A DNA stretch of 64,000 bases from Compostibacter hankyongensis (GTDB lineage: Bacteria; Bacteroidota; Bacteroidia; Chitinophagales; Chitinophagaceae): contig NZ_BAABFN010000001.1 of NCBI RefSeq assembly GCF_039541075.1, positions 248,001 to 312,000 on the forward strand, given 5' to 3'. Both the position numbers and the translations under genes were made by a program. The notes below the pieces were generated by a model. That model worked only from the letters and a program-made list of their open reading frames with translations, had not been told where the DNA came from and ran no database searches. Every line of letters starts with the position of its first letter. Within the stretch, counting starts at the first letter, position 1. Below, piece by piece: positions 53,831 through 63,022 of the stretch.

Positions 53831-56413
53831 TTACCTGACGTTTCTCACTACGGTAACGGGCAACTTCCATTTCTTTACCGCTCCTTCGGTATTGAAGATT
53901 TCTATGTAAAGGATATACAGTCCGGTGGGCAGTACCCGGCCGCCGTTTCCCCGCCCGTCCCAGCGCAGGCTGCCCTGTGCGGAAAGCGTAAAGCTGCGGT
54001 AGGGATGCCCGACTGCGCGGCCGGAAGCATCAAATACCGTGATGTTGGCTACGCCGCCGGCCGGCCCGAGCCGGTAGCGGATGAAGGCCTCATCGTCGCG
54101 CCCGTCCTGGTCTCCCGGTGAGATCACCGGCGGGTCCACGGCGACATCCGCAGCGCCGGCGGCAGTGGCTGCGCTGCGATAGGTAGGGGTGGCATAGCCC
54201 GCATCGGCGGGAGCGCTTTGCCAGTTGGCAGTTTCTCCGGAAGGCTTGTTATAGTCGGTTTTTTCCAGCGAGATGCCCGCCGTGTTTTGCAACAGCTGAA
54301 AATGATCCTCTTCCCGGTAGGCCAGCTCATCCAGCACCGTGTCCTGTCCGCTCAGCAGGACCACATCGCCTTCTGTCTGCGGATAAGAAGGAAGCCTTCC
54401 GGGGCTGAGGAAAGCTTCGGGGTCCTTACAGTAATAACGGGAACGTATATCTTCGGGACTGGGGGTGACCACCAGCCAGGTGCCGGGAAGGAAGGGAGCG
54501 TGCTCTCCGGAAAGCCGGACGGCTTGGGTAAGAGCGCCGTCGTTTTCACGCCGGGCCAGATAAAGGTTGTGCAGGTCGATCATCTTCTGCGAGCGGTTAT
54601 ACAGCTCCACAAATTTTTCACCGCCGGGCTGCGGATGAAAAAGCACTTCGCTTAAAATGATATCCCCCGGCAGGGCCTGCTCGAGCAGCCCGAACGCCAG
54701 CGTGTTTTTCACCCCTACGGGTCTGCCGCCGCATCCTGCCGCCCCGGTTACTTCCAGCCGGTAACGCACGCCGCGTTGCAGCGGGCGTTTCAGATACAGG
54801 GCAACGGTGCGGAAGAAAGGAGCCCGGGCCACCACACTGTCGACCAGGATGTTTTTATCGATATGATAATGATCCGCTTTTGCCGCCAGGCTGCTGTCCA
54901 TATCCTGGCTGAAGACAGCAGACAAAGTAAGGCTATCGATAACCGTGACCTCCACAAGGTCCGGTACGGATCCTCCGCCCGCAAGGTTGACCGAGTTGAC
55001 GCTGCCGGGCGTGCCCCCGGAAGGATGTATGGAGGCCGACCAGTTGCTGCTGTCGCTGCAGGGGTGCCGGGTATCTTTCATTTCAAGGCTCCAGCCTCCG
55101 GCCGACCTGGCCGTATCCCCGTACCAGGAAGGACGGTAGGCTACCGCGTGGATCAACGCGCCATTGCGGCTGCGCAGGGAAAGCAGGTCGCCGTCTATCT
55201 TGGGGGTAGGGAAGCCCGTAAGGCCCGCTGTATTCCCGAAGGGGCGGTATTGCTCCTCATCGAGATGGCTGCAGAGGATCAGCATGCTGTCCGGGTCCAG
55301 GATAAAAGGCGGGAGGACGGCGCTGCGCGTGCTGTTGGAAAAAATCCAGTCCTGCAGGTTCAGGGGGTGGGCGCTGTTGTTCCGCAGCTCCACAAACTTT
55401 TCTGCGGGCAGGCCTTCTGCCGGATCGGGGTCGGCGAATATCTCGCTGATCAGCACATCATATTGCCGCGGGGGATGATAAGCGAAGGTAAACGCCGTAT
55501 CGGGAAGCCGGTTGCCGGCTGCGTCGGCGATATCCCATATCCGGAGCTGCAGCGGGCGGTCTTCCGGAAGCGGGGTGTTGAAAAACAGGGAAACCCGCGC
55601 CGGCTGCGCAGGATCGTAGAAGGTGCTGTCCGGCCCGGCCCGGCCGGCTATGCGGTAATGGAGGAGCGACAGCGCGCTTTTGGCGGTAACGGCTTCGGAG
55701 AAGACAAGATTGAGCTGTCGCGGGGACAAGGGATCTGCCCTGATGATCTCCGGCGGGGCGGTGTCCGGCACAAAAGGCGCCGCCCGGATGTCGTCAAAAA
55801 AATGTTTTTGAAAAAAGCCGGAGGTGGACTGCCGGACCTGTATCCCGAAGAGGCGGCTGCGGGTATAGGTGCTGTCCGTACAGTTCCCTTCCTTTACTTC
55901 GTAGCGGCCGGTACCGGTAGTATCCCGGTAGAGCGACCAGCTGTATTGCCTGTCGCAGACCACTCTAAGGAACAACCGGTTGTTGGCGTGGTCGGTGACC
56001 CCCTCCCTTCCCGTGATCAGCGCGGTAATGCGGCCGGCCGTATCCTGACGGCAGAGCGAAATATTGTCGCCGGTGCCGCCGATCTGTACAAAATAGCCGG
56101 TGCTGCTGCTGTCGCCGGGCGGGGCGGTAGCGGCAAGATAAACCCGCACATAGTTTTTTGAAGAGGTATTGAAATGCAGCTGCATGCGAAAAGTCCACTG
56201 TGTTCCGGCCACGCCGGCGGAAGGGGTGCTGAGCAGAAAGGCGGTGTCTGCAACCCTGCAGCGGCTCTGCAGCCTTCCCCCGCTTATCTGCCAGCAGGCT
56301 GTATCTCCCTCCCAGGCCGGGGAATGGGTAAAATCCCCGTCGTCAAAGGATTCGCTGAGCTGTCCGAATGCGCTCAGCGGGCAAAGGCCTAACAGGTAAA
56401 GCCAGTAACGCAT
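53831..56413 (-). CDS. Large secreted protein with lamin-tail domains
   Basis: An 860-residue exported protein. A signal peptide covers residues 1 to about 18 (WLYLLGLCPLSAFGQ). The N-terminal part (about 20-205) looks like a jelly-roll sandwich (LSESFDDGDFTHSPAWEGDT). There are two lamin-tail (LTD) domains with the motif SE-F-DP...KFVELRNNS: DVLISEIFADPDPAEG near residue 330 and GDIILSEVLFHPQPGGEKFVEL near residue 595. Between and before them are Ig/CNA-like segments (PPEIIRADPLSPRQLNLVFSEA). The C-terminus GNGGRVLPTGLYILYIEIFN resembles a FlgD-Ig-type sorting domain. Proteins of this build are surface or secreted in Bacteroidota; the exact role is unknown. Start MRYWLY at 56413, divergent from asd. 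Confidence 0.82.
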   Translation of the reverse strand: MRYWLYLLGLCPLSAFGQLSESFDDGDFTHSPAWEGDTACWQISGGRLQSRCRVADTAFLLSTPSAGVAGTQWTFRMQLHFNTSSKNYVRVYLAATAPPGDSSSTGYFVQIGGTGDNISLCRQDTAGRITALITGREGVTDHANNRLFLRVVCDRQYSWSLYRDTTGTGRYEVKEGNCTDSTYTRSRLFGIQVRQSTSGFFQKHFFDDIRAAPFVPDTAPPEIIRADPLSPRQLNLVFSEAVTAKSALSLLHYRIAGRAGPDSTFYDPAQPARVSLFFNTPLPEDRPLQLRIWDIADAAGNRLPDTAFTFAYHPPRQYDVLISEIFADPDPAEGLPAEKFVELRNNSAHPLNLQDWIFSNSTRSAVLPPFILDPDSMLILCSHLDEEQYRPFGNTAGLTGFPTPKIDGDLLSLRSRNGALIHAVAYRPSWYGDTARSAGGWSLEMKDTRHPCSDSSNWSASIHPSGGTPGSVNSVNLAGGGSVPDLVEVTVIDSLTLSAVFSQDMDSSLAAKADHYHIDKNILVDSVVARAPFFRTVALYLKRPLQRGVRYRLEVTGAAGCGGRPVGVKNTLAFGLLEQALPGDIILSEVLFHPQPGGEKFVELYNRSQKMIDLHNLYLARRENDGALTQAVRLSGEHAPFLPGTWLVVTPSPEDIRSRYYCKDPEAFLSPGRLPSYPQTEGDVVLLSGQDTVLDELAYREEDHFQLLQNTAGISLEKTDYNKPSGETANWQSAPADAGYATPTYRSAATAAGAADVAVDPPVISPGDQDGRDDEAFIRYRLGPAGGVANITVFDASGRAVGHPYRSFTLSAQGSLRWDGRGNGGRVLPTGLYILYIEIFNTEGAVKKWKLPVTVVRNVR

Positions 56414-56494
56414 GGATGAAGTATGGATTATATTTAAAAATAACAATATTTTCTGAATGCGCCAAGAAGCGTTCTTGAAAATTAGGGGAAGTTG

Positions 56495-56502
56495 TATCTT
56501 TG
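56495..56502 (+). promoter_or_regulatory. asd promoter -7 element
   Basis: TATCTTTG, an exact TAnnTTTG match, 78 bp upstream of the asd start. A CTTG at 56474-56477 could serve as the upstream element, though the spacing of 17 bp is short. Confidence 0.5.
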
Positions 56503-56580
56503 CGGCCCCGCAGGGTCATGCCGGGATAAATGCGTTCGCGGCCGGCCACGGGTTTTCTGAATATTTATATCGTATCAATT

Positions 56581-57573
56581 ATGAAGGTAGCGGTAGTGGG
56601 CGCCACAGGACTGGTGGGCTCCAAAATGTTGCAGGTGCTGGCGGAACGTAAGTTCCCCGTGACGGAACTGATCCCGGTGGCCTCGGCCAGGTCGGCGGGG
56701 AAAGAGGTGGAGTTTGCCGGTAAAAAATACAAGGTGGTGACGCCCCCCGATGCTATCGCGCTCCGCCCGGACGTAGCCCTGTTCTCCGCCGGAGGCGGTA
56801 CTTCCCTGGAGTGGGCGCCCAAGTTTGCCGAAGCCGGGATCACCGTGGTGGACAATTCCTCCGCATGGCGGATGGACCCCACCAAGAAGCTGGTGGTGCC
56901 CGAGGTCAACGCGCAGGTCCTGACCCCGGAAGACAAGATCATTGCCAACCCCAACTGCTCTACCATACAAATGGTGATGGTGCTGGACCCCCTTCATAAG
57001 GCTTACGGGGTAAGGCGCGTGGTGGTATCCACTTACCAGTCGGTAACGGGTACCGGCGTAAAAGCCGTCAACCAGCTGATGGATGAACGGAACGGTGTGG
57101 AAGGAGAAAAGGCTTACCCTTATCCCATAGACCTCAATGTGCTTCCCCAGATCGACGTTTTCCAGGAAAACGGATATACGAAGGAGGAGATGAAGATGGT
57201 CAACGAAACCAAAAAGATCATCGGCGATGACAGTATCCGGGTAACAGCCACGACTGTACGCATACCCGTCATGGGCGGACACAGCGAATCGGTGAATGTG
57301 GAATTTGAAAAGGACTGTGAGCCGGTTGCCATACGCCGGCTGCTGGGTCAGACGCCGGGTGTGACCGTGGTAGACGACCCCGCCAACCTGCTGTATCCCA
57401 TGCCCCGCGATGCCCATGAAAAAGACGATGTGTTTGTGGGCCGCATCCGTCAGGACGAGACGCAGCCGCGGACGGTAAACCTGTGGATTGTAGCGGATAA
57501 CCTGCGCAAGGGCGCCGCCACCAATGCCGTACAGATCGCGGAATACCTGCTCGGGAAAGGCTGGATAGGATAA
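56581..57573 (+). CDS. asd: Aspartate-semialdehyde dehydrogenase
   Basis: A 330-residue enzyme that reduces aspartyl phosphate to aspartate semialdehyde, the branch point to lysine, diaminopimelate, threonine and methionine. The NADP motif is VAVVGATGLVGSKML. The active-site cysteine lies in IIANPNCSTIQMVMVLDPL near residue 127, and the substrate and catalytic histidine region is RIPVMGGHSESVNVEF. The start MKVAVVGATG at 56581 is the fold start. A promoter element at 56495-56502 gives a leader of about 72 nt. It appears monocistronic. Confidence 0.97.
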   Translation: MKVAVVGATGLVGSKMLQVLAERKFPVTELIPVASARSAGKEVEFAGKKYKVVTPPDAIALRPDVALFSAGGGTSLEWAPKFAEAGITVVDNSSAWRMDPTKKLVVPEVNAQVLTPEDKIIANPNCSTIQMVMVLDPLHKAYGVRRVVVSTYQSVTGTGVKAVNQLMDERNGVEGEKAYPYPIDLNVLPQIDVFQENGYTKEEMKMVNETKKIIGDDSIRVTATTVRIPVMGGHSESVNVEFEKDCEPVAIRRLLGQTPGVTVVDDPANLLYPMPRDAHEKDDVFVGRIRQDETQPRTVNLWIVADNLRKGAATNAVQIAEYLLGKGWIG

Positions 57574-57582
57574 ACCGCTGCT

Positions 57583-58203
57583 TCAGGCAATAATCCCCAA
57601 CCCGAAGAAACGGGGATAGTTGTAAAACTGTTTGCCCGTTTCCCGCGCTACCCGGCTGACCGCTCTTTTTACGGCCGGATAGCTTTCCGTATCATGGAAG
57701 AGGGTGACCTTGCTATGCTGCGCGGCCCAGAGGCCGCAGCGGAAGGTGTCCCGGAAATTATGAATGATATCTACATGAATCATGTCGTAATGCCCGCCGT
57801 GCTCCCGGATAAAGTCGCGGTAATCTGCCTGCACCAGCGAGATGTTGGGCCAGGGCCGCACGCTTTCCTGCATCTGTAAGAAATTATTTTCGTGGCGACC
57901 GGCATGCGGATCGCCGGTAAACAGGTCTACGCCCGTAACCGTTTTGAAATAATTGGCAAAAACGGTGGTGGAAAAGCCAAATTCAACGCCGAATTCCAGA
58001 CAGGAGCCGGTGTCTATATCGAAACGGCGGATGATATCTTCCACAATGCCTTCCAGGCCGCGTCAGGCGGAATCATAAAGCAGGTAATGTCCGGGATAAT
58101 GGATTGCTGCGGGCTTATAGGGTATGGGTCTCCCGCTTTTAAACAGGAGCTTGTTTACCCGGTTGCCCAGCGCATTGAAATAATTGACGGCTTTTTTCTG
58201 CAT
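57583..58203 (-). pseudogene. SAM-dependent methyltransferase interrupted by in-frame TGA
   Basis: Read as one frame from ATG at 58203 this gives about 206 residues: MQKKAVNYFNALGNRVNKLL, on to HYPGHYLLYDSA, then TGA at 58063-58065 (codon 47), then RGLEGIVEDIIRRFDID in the same frame. The downstream part has the methyltransferase features CLEFGVEFGFSTTVFANYF (motif I), TGVDLFTGD and YDMIHVDIIHNFRDT. No frameshift is needed; one base would restore Trp (TGG) or Arg (CGA). A 153-residue product could start at the GTG at 58044, but it would lack the lead-in helix. So this is a recent nonsense mutation, a sequencing error, or a shortened gene. The substrate is unknown. Confidence 0.7.
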
Positions 58204-58371
58204 GTAGCTTCTTTAAGGACAGGTATGGCGCTGCTTACAAAATAAGATAATCACCTCTCTTTTGCAAACGCCGGCGATCATTGGCGATAGCCGATGCGCT
58301 CCGGTCGGTAGCCATGGGTCAAGGGTTGCTGCTTGCTGCGCCATAGTCTTTGCCGGTAATTGCCGGCGTGG

Positions 58372-59418
58372 TCAGCTTCGCGAGAAGGCCGTTATCTTTT
58401 CTTCAAATACTTCCCGGGCTATGTTTTGCAACAGGATAACCCGCTGGAAAAGCAGATCCAGCTCTGCCGGGCTGACGGTATAATGATCCGTATAACGGGC
58501 CTGCACATACGCTTTTTCCAGGAGCTGCAGCAGCTGTTGTTCGGCGGCGGTATCTTCCGGGAAAACGGTGTTGAGCTGCGGAGCGCAGCGCCTGCAATAT
58601 TTTTTTAGCTGCTGGAGGGAATGGGTGGGCTCCTGGTGATCCAGCAGCGCCAGGGTAGTGCTCCTGAAAACCTGCTCGGCAGCCTGGTGCAGCATAAAGG
58701 CGCCCATCGCTGTTTCTCCCTTTCGCCGGTGGAAGCCCGCCGTGTCAAGAAAAGATGCCGACCGGCTCAACCCGCAGGTAAAAACTTCCCGCATCTGCGC
58801 GGTGAGGGCTGCCTTCATTGCCGGATCGGGAGCGGGCAGACCGGTATGCCCGTCGTCATAGACCATGTTTTCAGAAGTGCAGACCCGAGAGTAAAACGGA
58901 TGCCCTGAACGGAGCAGGGGATAAAGCCTGTCTGCCTTGTGCAGCGAGCAGGAAACGTCCGCAGCGCCGATGCATCCCAGCCCGATGACCGTTTCGTAGG
59001 CTTTGAAGCTGCGCTGTTCCTTGTCGGGTATTACGATCAGCAGATCGAAGCGGCCGGCTTTTTCTCCCGTCGCCGGCTTGTTTTCTACCACAAATATCTT
59101 TTCGGGACGAACGACAGCCGCGATAAACCGGATGATATGGCCCGGCGAAGCATGGCCGGACCGGAGTACCGCCAGCCGGAAAATTTCGGGATCGGCCCGG
59201 AAGATCTTTTCCATGAACAGCTCCAGGTCTTTCCAGAACCGGAGCAGGGAGGCCGCAGGCTTGGGCTGGCCGCCGGCGTTTACCGCCCCTTCCAGCAAAG
59301 ACCAGAGGTGCTGCCTGACGGTGGCCAGGTCATAGCGGCTGAGAAAATCGCCGAGCGTTTCTACGGGGCGGGGCATTATCCCCGAAGCATCGGCAGGAGC
59401 AGCAGATACAGATTCCAT
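58372..59418 (-). CDS. NTase-like / HEPN domain protein
   Basis: A 348-residue soluble protein in two parts. The middle (about 100-215) has KIFVVENKPATGEKAGRFDL followed by LIVIPDKE, which resembles the core of a minimal nucleotidyltransferase, though the GS...DxD motif is degenerate. The C-terminal part (about 235-340) is HEPN-like: AMGAFMLHQAAEQVFRSTTL, THSLQQLKKY and YVQARYTDHYTVSPAELDLL; the ARYTDHY stretch is where HEPN proteins carry their Arg/His signature. HEPN and MNT partners usually form toxin-antitoxin or defence pairs; here both seem fused. A minus-strand TATATTTG promoter element at 59548-59555 and an adjacent inverted repeat suggest control by the divergent HTH gene. Confidence 0.7.
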   Translation of the reverse strand: MESVSAAPADASGIMPRPVETLGDFLSRYDLATVRQHLWSLLEGAVNAGGQPKPAASLLRFWKDLELFMEKIFRADPEIFRLAVLRSGHASPGHIIRFIAAVVRPEKIFVVENKPATGEKAGRFDLLIVIPDKEQRSFKAYETVIGLGCIGAADVSCSLHKADRLYPLLRSGHPFYSRVCTSENMVYDDGHTGLPAPDPAMKAALTAQMREVFTCGLSRSASFLDTAGFHRRKGETAMGAFMLHQAAEQVFRSTTLALLDHQEPTHSLQQLKKYCRRCAPQLNTVFPEDTAAEQQLLQLLEKAYVQARYTDHYTVSPAELDLLFQRVILLQNIAREVFEEKITAFSRS

Positions 59419-59547
59419 GAGCAGGTATTGAGGGATGAAGGCAGTATTGCACGCTGGCCGGGGCCGGACCCGGGTAAATTATTTTGTATCTTCACGAGGT
59501 ACGGACCGGTGTGGCAGAAAGGGACCGTTCCTGATCTCTTTCTTTCT

Positions 59548-59582
59548 CAAATATAGCACTTCTTTTCTAATGTAAGAAGTGC
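59548..59582. promoter_or_regulatory. Inverted repeat operator and leftward promoter element
   Basis: A perfect 9-bp inverted repeat, GCACTTCTT at 59556-59564 and AAGAAGTGC at 59574-59582, has a 9-nt spacer. Next to it, on the minus strand, is TATATTTG at 59548-59555, an exact TAnnTTTG match that would read into the NTase/HEPN gene. The repeat covers the -13 to -40 zone of that promoter and ends 19 bp before the HTH gene on the plus strand. It is the likely binding site of that HTH protein. Confidence 0.65.
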
Positions 59583-59601
59583 CTTCATAAATTTTTCTAT
59601 T

Positions 59602-60030
59602 ATGGAAAATACGCAGAAGGGCAGGCTATTGACCTTTCTCACCGCAAAAAGTATAGGCAAGCCCGAATTTTACCGTCGCACCGGGCTGGGGAACGCCTAT
59701 CTGGATAAGGCCGGCCAGATCCAGCAGGGGAAGATCGGCGCCATTCGCAAAGCGTATCCCGAACTGAACATGCAATGGGTGCTGACCGGGAAGGGAGACA
59801 TGCTGTTGCCCCGGGAGGACCAGGAGGACGGTCCGGTTTCCCGCCAGGCGTTGGAGGAGCCCGATCCTGCTTTCCGGGAATTATTTGAGGCCCTTATCGC
59901 TGCCAAAAACGAAACGATTGCCGCGCGGGACCGCATTATTGCCGCAAAAGACGAGCTCATCTCGGTACAGGCGGCGACCATCAAATCCCTGGAATCGGCG
60001 CTGGAGCTTTTAAAGACGAGGACGGGCTGA
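59602..60030 (+). CDS. Small HTH (repressor-like) DNA-binding protein
   Basis: A 142-residue protein. Residues 1-68 look like a cI/XRE-type HTH domain of the kind common in Bacteroidota (GRLLTFLTAKSIGKPEFYRR, GNAYLDKAGQI, AYPELNMQWVLTGKGDMLLP), the W-LTGKG-ML ending being typical. Residues 90-138 form a long alpha-helical coiled coil with internal repetition (LIAAKNETIAARDRIIAAKD), probably for dimerisation. A perfect inverted repeat at 59556-59582 just upstream would suit autoregulation and control of the divergent NTase/HEPN gene. No peptidase domain is present, so it is not a LexA-like cleavable repressor. Confidence 0.72.
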   Translation: MENTQKGRLLTFLTAKSIGKPEFYRRTGLGNAYLDKAGQIQQGKIGAIRKAYPELNMQWVLTGKGDMLLPREDQEDGPVSRQALEEPDPAFRELFEALIAAKNETIAARDRIIAAKDELISVQAATIKSLESALELLKTRTG

Positions 60031-60120
60031 TCAGGCAAGACCGGCCATGCCCGGATCAGTCCATGGCACGGCTGAAGCAATATCGCCTTGCGCCGGAACA
60101 GTGAACGCTGCACCTGAGCA

Positions 60121-60783
60121 TCAGTCCATGGCGCGGTTCAGGAAGTCGATCAGCGGCTTCATGGCGGTAAAACGCTGCAGGATCAGCTTCAGCAGCTTGG
60201 GTGAGGCTACTTCGGCATCCGAAAAGCTGCTGCCCACGATAAAGCTCCGCAGTTTTAGAAAATCGACGGCGGGGTTGTCGGCAGAATAGCCCTGGGGCGG
60301 GCGGCTCAGCGCGCTTTCCGTATTCAGCTCCCCGAACAGCTTCCGGAATTGTTTTTCCCGGATAATGCCCAGAAATTCATCCAGGTTGTAATCGATCTCC
60401 TGCCGTATTTTTTTTAGCTCCGGTGCCGCCGGCATCCAGATCCCTCCTCCGCAAAAATGATTGCCTCCCGGCTCAATATGCAGATAATACCCGGGCAGAT
60501 GCACCCGTTTGCCTCCTTTGTTGAAGCCGGCTGCAAAATTGGATTTGTAAGGCGTTTTATCCTTGGAGAAACGTACATCCTTGTATATGCGGAACACGCA
60601 ATCCTTGACCTCCAGCCCGGCCAGGGAGGTATCCGTTTGGCCGTATGCAGTAATGACCTGCTCAACAAATGCTTCGAAATCGGCTTTGGCTTCCAGGTAT
60701 TTGTCTTTATGCGCCTCGAACCAGGGCCGGTTGTTGTTTCGTTTCAGCTGGCGTAAAAATGTAAGCGTGGCGGGTTGCAGCAT
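60121..60783 (-). CDS. DUF2461/TIGR02453 family protein
   Basis: A 220-residue protein of the conserved DUF2461 (TIGR02453) family. It starts FLRQLKRNNNRPWFEAHKDKYLEAK, the family hallmark, followed by FRIYKDVRFSKDKTPYKSNF and GGIWMPAAPELKKIRQEID. Function in the family is not established. It has no signal peptide or membrane part. The start MLQPATLTFL at 60783 fits. The gene ends 90 bp after the HTH gene, on the opposite strand. Confidence 0.93.
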   Translation of the reverse strand: MLQPATLTFLRQLKRNNNRPWFEAHKDKYLEAKADFEAFVEQVITAYGQTDTSLAGLEVKDCVFRIYKDVRFSKDKTPYKSNFAAGFNKGGKRVHLPGYYLHIEPGGNHFCGGGIWMPAAPELKKIRQEIDYNLDEFLGIIREKQFRKLFGELNTESALSRPPQGYSADNPAVDFLKLRSFIVGSSFSDAEVASPKLLKLILQRFTAMKPLIDFLNRAMD

Positions 60784-61006
60784 AGGGCGCTTTATTTGGT
60801 TTCAGGGCTTCAAATGTAATAAAAATTCGGGCAGGCGGGCACCGGGAGCGCACTGCTTTCGGCGTTGCTCCGCGCGCTAATTATATTTAGACCGGGCGCC
60901 CGGCTTCTTTAGACCCGGGCTCCGGCCTCGCCCTTCCGGCGACCCGGAGGGGAGCAGTAAAAAATCTGGCAGCATTTTCGCATAAGAAAGAATAAATTGG
61001 CTTAAT

Positions 61007-61192
61007 ATGACAAAAAAGACAATCAGCTGGCTGGTGCTGCCGGTAATAATTGCGCTGCTGACCGCGGGCTGCAGCTACCGCACGGTTTCCCACCGCAGCG
61101 GCAAGGTGCCGCCCGGGCAGGCCAAGAAGATATACGGCACCCAGTCGGCCAAGCCCTTTGCACCGGGGCAACAGAAAAAACGGGGCTGGTAA
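61007..61192 (+). CDS. Small lipoprotein, 61 aa
   Basis: A 61-residue predicted lipoprotein: MTKKTISWLVLPVIIALLTA then the lipobox TAGC (Cys22), with mature part SYRTVSHRSGKVPPGQAKKI and YGTQSAKPFAPGQQKKRGW. I recall very similar short proteins in many Bacteroidota, some labelled quinol oxidase subunit 4 without support that I know of. The mature chain is basic and rich in Pro/Gly/Gln, suggesting an extended or periplasmic tether-like peptide. It is followed by a strong terminator at 61266-61298 and stands alone. Confidence 0.8.
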   Translation: MTKKTISWLVLPVIIALLTAGCSYRTVSHRSGKVPPGQAKKIYGTQSAKPFAPGQQKKRGW

Positions 61193-61265
61193 GCTGCCCG
61201 GTATTGCGTTGGGCTCCGGAGCATCCGTAAGGCCGCGATCAAACAGCTTACGGCCGTTAAAAAAT

Positions 61266-61298
61266 AAAAAACCGGCGGATCTCTCCGGCCGGTTTTTT
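61266..61298. terminator. Bidirectional rho-independent terminator
   Basis: AAAAACCGGCGGA / TCTC / TCCGGCCGGTTTTTT forms a stem of about 13 bp with one bulged base, a 4-nt loop and A/T tracts on both sides. It lies between the convergent ends of the 61-residue lipoprotein gene and rho, so it can stop transcripts from both directions. Confidence 0.85.
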
Positions 61299-61321
61299 AT
61301 TTTATCTGTTTGTAAGGGGGA

Positions 61322-63022
61322 TCAGCGGTTCATGGAAATAAGAAACTCCTCGTTGCTCTTGGTATTTCTCATCTGGTTGAGCAGGAAGTTCATCGATTCT
61401 TCCGTATTCATATCCGCGAGGTGATTGCGTAAGATCCACATACGCTGCAGCACATCCTTTTCCAGCAGGAGATCGTCGCGGCGTGTAGACGATGCCGTTA
61501 CATCGATGGCGGGGAAGATGCGGCGGTTGGACAGCTTGCGGTCCAGCTGCAGCTCCATGTTGCCCGTACCCTTGAATTCCTCGAAGATCACTTCGTCCAT
61601 CTTGGAGCCGGTATCGATCAGGGCAGTGGCCAGGATGGTCAGCGAGCCGGCGTTTTCGATCTTACGTGCGGCGCCGAAGAACTGTTTGGGTTTGTGCAGG
61701 GCATTGGCTTCCACGCCGCCGCTCAGCACCTTGCCGGAGGCCGGCATAACGGTATTGTGGGCGCGTGCGAGACGGGTGATGGAGTCCAGCAGGATCACCA
61801 CATCGTGTCCGCATTCCACCAGGCGCTTTGCCTTCTGGAGGGCGATGCCGGATACCTTCACGTGTTTTTCGGCGGGCTCGTCGAACGTGGAGGCGATCAC
61901 TTCTGCATTTACGCTGCGCTCCATGTCGGTCACTTCTTCCGGTCTTTCATCGATGAGCACCACCATGAGGTAACATTCCGGATGGTTCTTGGCGATGGCG
62001 TTGGCCACTTCCTTCAGCAGCATGGTTTTACCCGTCTTGGGTTGCGCTACGATAAGTCCGCGCTGCCCCTTTCCGATGGGGGTGAACAGGTCCATGATCC
62101 GCGTGGAATAATTGTTGGGAGCGGTCACCAGGTTCAGCTTCTCATGCGGAAACAGCGGGGTGAGATAATCGAACGGAACGCGGTCCCGCACTTCGTCGGG
62201 GTTCTTGCCGTTGATGGTTTCCACCTTCAGCAGGGCAAAATACTTTTCCCCTTCCTTGGGCGGACGTACAGATCCGCGTACGGTATCTCCCGTTTTCAAG
62301 CCGAACAGCTTGATCTGGGAAGGAGATACATAGATATCATCCGGGGAGCTGAGGTAGTTATAATCGGAGGAGCGGAGGAAGCCGTATCCGTCGGGCATCA
62401 TTTCAAGCACGCCTTCGCTGACGATAATGCCGTCAAATTCGATATTAAAGGCAGGGCTGCTGCTGGGCTCCTTACGCTGCTGATAACGGGGACGGAAAGG
62501 GGCGGAAGGTTCGCCGGGCAGGGGTTCGCGTACCTCGTTTTCGGGGTCCTCTGCAGCGGAGGGGGCTTCTTCCTCCGGTGTTTCCTTAGCGGGTGCCGGC
62601 TGTGTGGCAGGAGCAGCAGCGGCAAATAATCCTTCCTCGGGGTGTTCTTCTTTTTTCGGTTCCTTTTTGGGGGATGCGGCAGGAGCGGCTTCATTTTTGG
62701 GTGGCCTGCCCGGTTTACGGCCTCGCCGCGCGGGAGTGTCTGCCGGGGTTTCTTCATCGGCTTCGGGAGCGGCAGCGGCAGCTGCTTTGGGAGGAGCGCT
62801 TTCGCTTTTCGGCGGCCTGCCCGGTTTGCGCCGGGGCTTTTTCTCCCCGCTGCCTTCCTTACCGGCCGTGGTATCATCAGGGGCCATAACTGCTTGTTTG
62901 TCTAATATTTTATAGATGAGCGTCTGCTTGTCTAATTTTTTGACACCGGGAATATCGAGCTCTTCCGCAATGTCATGCAGTTCAGGAACGATCATATCGT
63001 TCAGTTGCAAGATGTCGTACAT
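61322..63022 (-). CDS. rho: Transcription termination factor Rho with AT-hook insertion
   Basis: A 566-residue Rho helicase. The N-terminal helical part ([20 protein letters not shown]) is followed by a low-complexity insertion of about 140 residues (about 55-190), rich in Pro, Ala, Glu and Lys. It contains two AT-hook-like motifs, RRKPGRPPK and [10 protein letters not shown]. Next come the cold-shock-like RNA-binding domain ([20 protein letters not shown]) and the ATPase with Walker [15 protein letters not shown], Walker [16 protein letters not shown] and the Q/R-loop region [20 protein letters not shown]. Long disordered insertions in Rho are known in Bacteroidota. Rho ends ATG-proximal at 63022; the leader is AT-rich. 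Confidence 0.97.
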   Translation of the reverse strand: MYDILQLNDMIVPELHDIAEELDIPGVKKLDKQTLIYKILDKQAVMAPDDTTAGKEGSGEKKPRRKPGRPPKSESAPPKAAAAAAPEADEETPADTPARRGRKPGRPPKNEAAPAASPKKEPKKEEHPEEGLFAAAAPATQPAPAKETPEEEAPSAAEDPENEVREPLPGEPSAPFRPRYQQRKEPSSSPAFNIEFDGIIVSEGVLEMMPDGYGFLRSSDYNYLSSPDDIYVSPSQIKLFGLKTGDTVRGSVRPPKEGEKYFALLKVETINGKNPDEVRDRVPFDYLTPLFPHEKLNLVTAPNNYSTRIMDLFTPIGKGQRGLIVAQPKTGKTMLLKEVANAIAKNHPECYLMVVLIDERPEEVTDMERSVNAEVIASTFDEPAEKHVKVSGIALQKAKRLVECGHDVVILLDSITRLARAHNTVMPASGKVLSGGVEANALHKPKQFFGAARKIENAGSLTILATALIDTGSKMDEVIFEEFKGTGNMELQLDRKLSNRRIFPAIDVTASSTRRDDLLLEKDVLQRMWILRNHLADMNTEESMNFLLNQMRNTKSNEEFLISMNR

